From assembly GCA_011524785.1 (NCBI GenBank), contig WTJQ01000118.1, positions 1 through 5,872 of the forward strand: a DNA stretch of 5,872 nt, given 5' to 3'. Positions 5,685-5,872 of this stretch are shown piece after piece. Both the position numbers and the translations under genes were made by a program. Source of the DNA: Planctomycetota bacterium. GTDB taxonomy: Bacteria > Planctomycetota > UBA1135 > GCA-002686595. The first letter of the stretch is position 1; every line of letters starts with the position of its first letter. A model generated the notes under the pieces. It saw nothing but the letters and a program-made list of their open reading frames with translations. It ran no database searches and was not told the origin of the DNA.

Positions 5685-5872
5685 GCGCGTCCACGCCGAG
5701 CACGGGACGTGCGGTCGATCCCCGCCGTGACCTCGTCCAGGGTGCGGCCGTCCTCGCGCTCGTCGGGGGGCTGGGCGCGCTTCGGGTCGCGCCCGCCGGG
5801 TCTCGGGACCAGCAGCTCCTGGAGCGCGCGCTGGACCTCGCCGCCGGAGCGGGTCCGTCAGGAGGTCAGGCG
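5681..5872 (+). CDS. Membrane-anchored protein, N-terminal fragment (runs off the right edge)
   Basis: An open frame begins at GTG 5681, overlapping the preceding stop as GTGA, and stays open for 64 codons to the window end. The start has a well-placed GGAGG. The protein begins with a polar, positively charged segment (residues 1-18, including R10, R15 and R16), then one hydrophobic stretch (about 19-38, QGAAVLALVGGLGALRVAPA). A helix-prone polar segment follows (SRDQQLLERALDLAAGAG, 41-58). This suggests an N-terminal membrane anchor, or the first helix of a polytopic protein, followed by an extracytoplasmic region that may be helical-repeat-like. No family is recognisable from so short a piece. 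The arrangement repeats the tight coupling of the two genes before it, so it probably belongs to the same operon. Confidence 0.65.
   Translation, partial: MSASTPSTGRAVDPRRDLVQGAAVLALVGGLGALRVAPAGSRDQQLLERALDLAAGAGPSGGQA

Noticed and set aside
1..5872. CRISPR array, tRNA, insertion sequence or attachment site
   Set aside because: No regularly spaced repeats, tRNA-like cloverleaf, transposase-like protein or flanking direct repeats were found on either strand by eye.

Overview
This is a very GC-rich window (clearly above 70% G+C by eye, with codon third positions almost all G or C). It is densely packed with bacterial chromosomal genes. A lipoprotein signal peptide and several polytopic membrane proteins suggest a bacterium with a complex envelope. 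The lineage cannot be fixed from sequence alone; a high-GC myxobacterium-like or planctomycete-like organism is only a guess. No tRNA, rRNA, CRISPR array, transposase or phage gene was seen.

Layout. The left edge (1-324, minus strand) holds the first 108 codons of a monofunctional proline dehydrogenase that runs off the window. A 60-bp divergent gap follows, with the only AT-rich hexamer I noticed in an intergenic stretch. Rightward from there are CutA (385-744) and an SLC13/DASS-family sodium:anion symporter (741-2297), whose stop and start overlap as ATGA. A 115-bp GC-rich gap with several inverted repeats separates this pair from a second cluster. That cluster is a sulfatase-fold lipoprotein (2413-3771), a 638-residue multi-pass membrane protein of unknown function (3768-5684) and the 5' part of another membrane-anchored protein (5681 to the window end). 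Its members overlap by 4 bases (ATGA, then GTGA), each overlap preceded by a GGAGG Shine-Dalgarno sequence.

How the genes may work together. CutA and the symporter are almost certainly co-translated, but no pathway obviously joins them. The second cluster is the most interesting part. Its first protein keeps the scaffold of formylglycine-type sulfatases (N-terminal strand, RPTT segment, SLRVPL segment, DVAPTLL segment, C-terminal subdomain). Yet at every position where I would expect a metal ligand, nucleophile or catalytic histidine, it has another residue. It therefore looks like a membrane-tethered pseudoenzyme, made together with a GT-C-like membrane protein and a further membrane-anchored protein. 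That is a plausible uncharacterised envelope module; its function is inference only.
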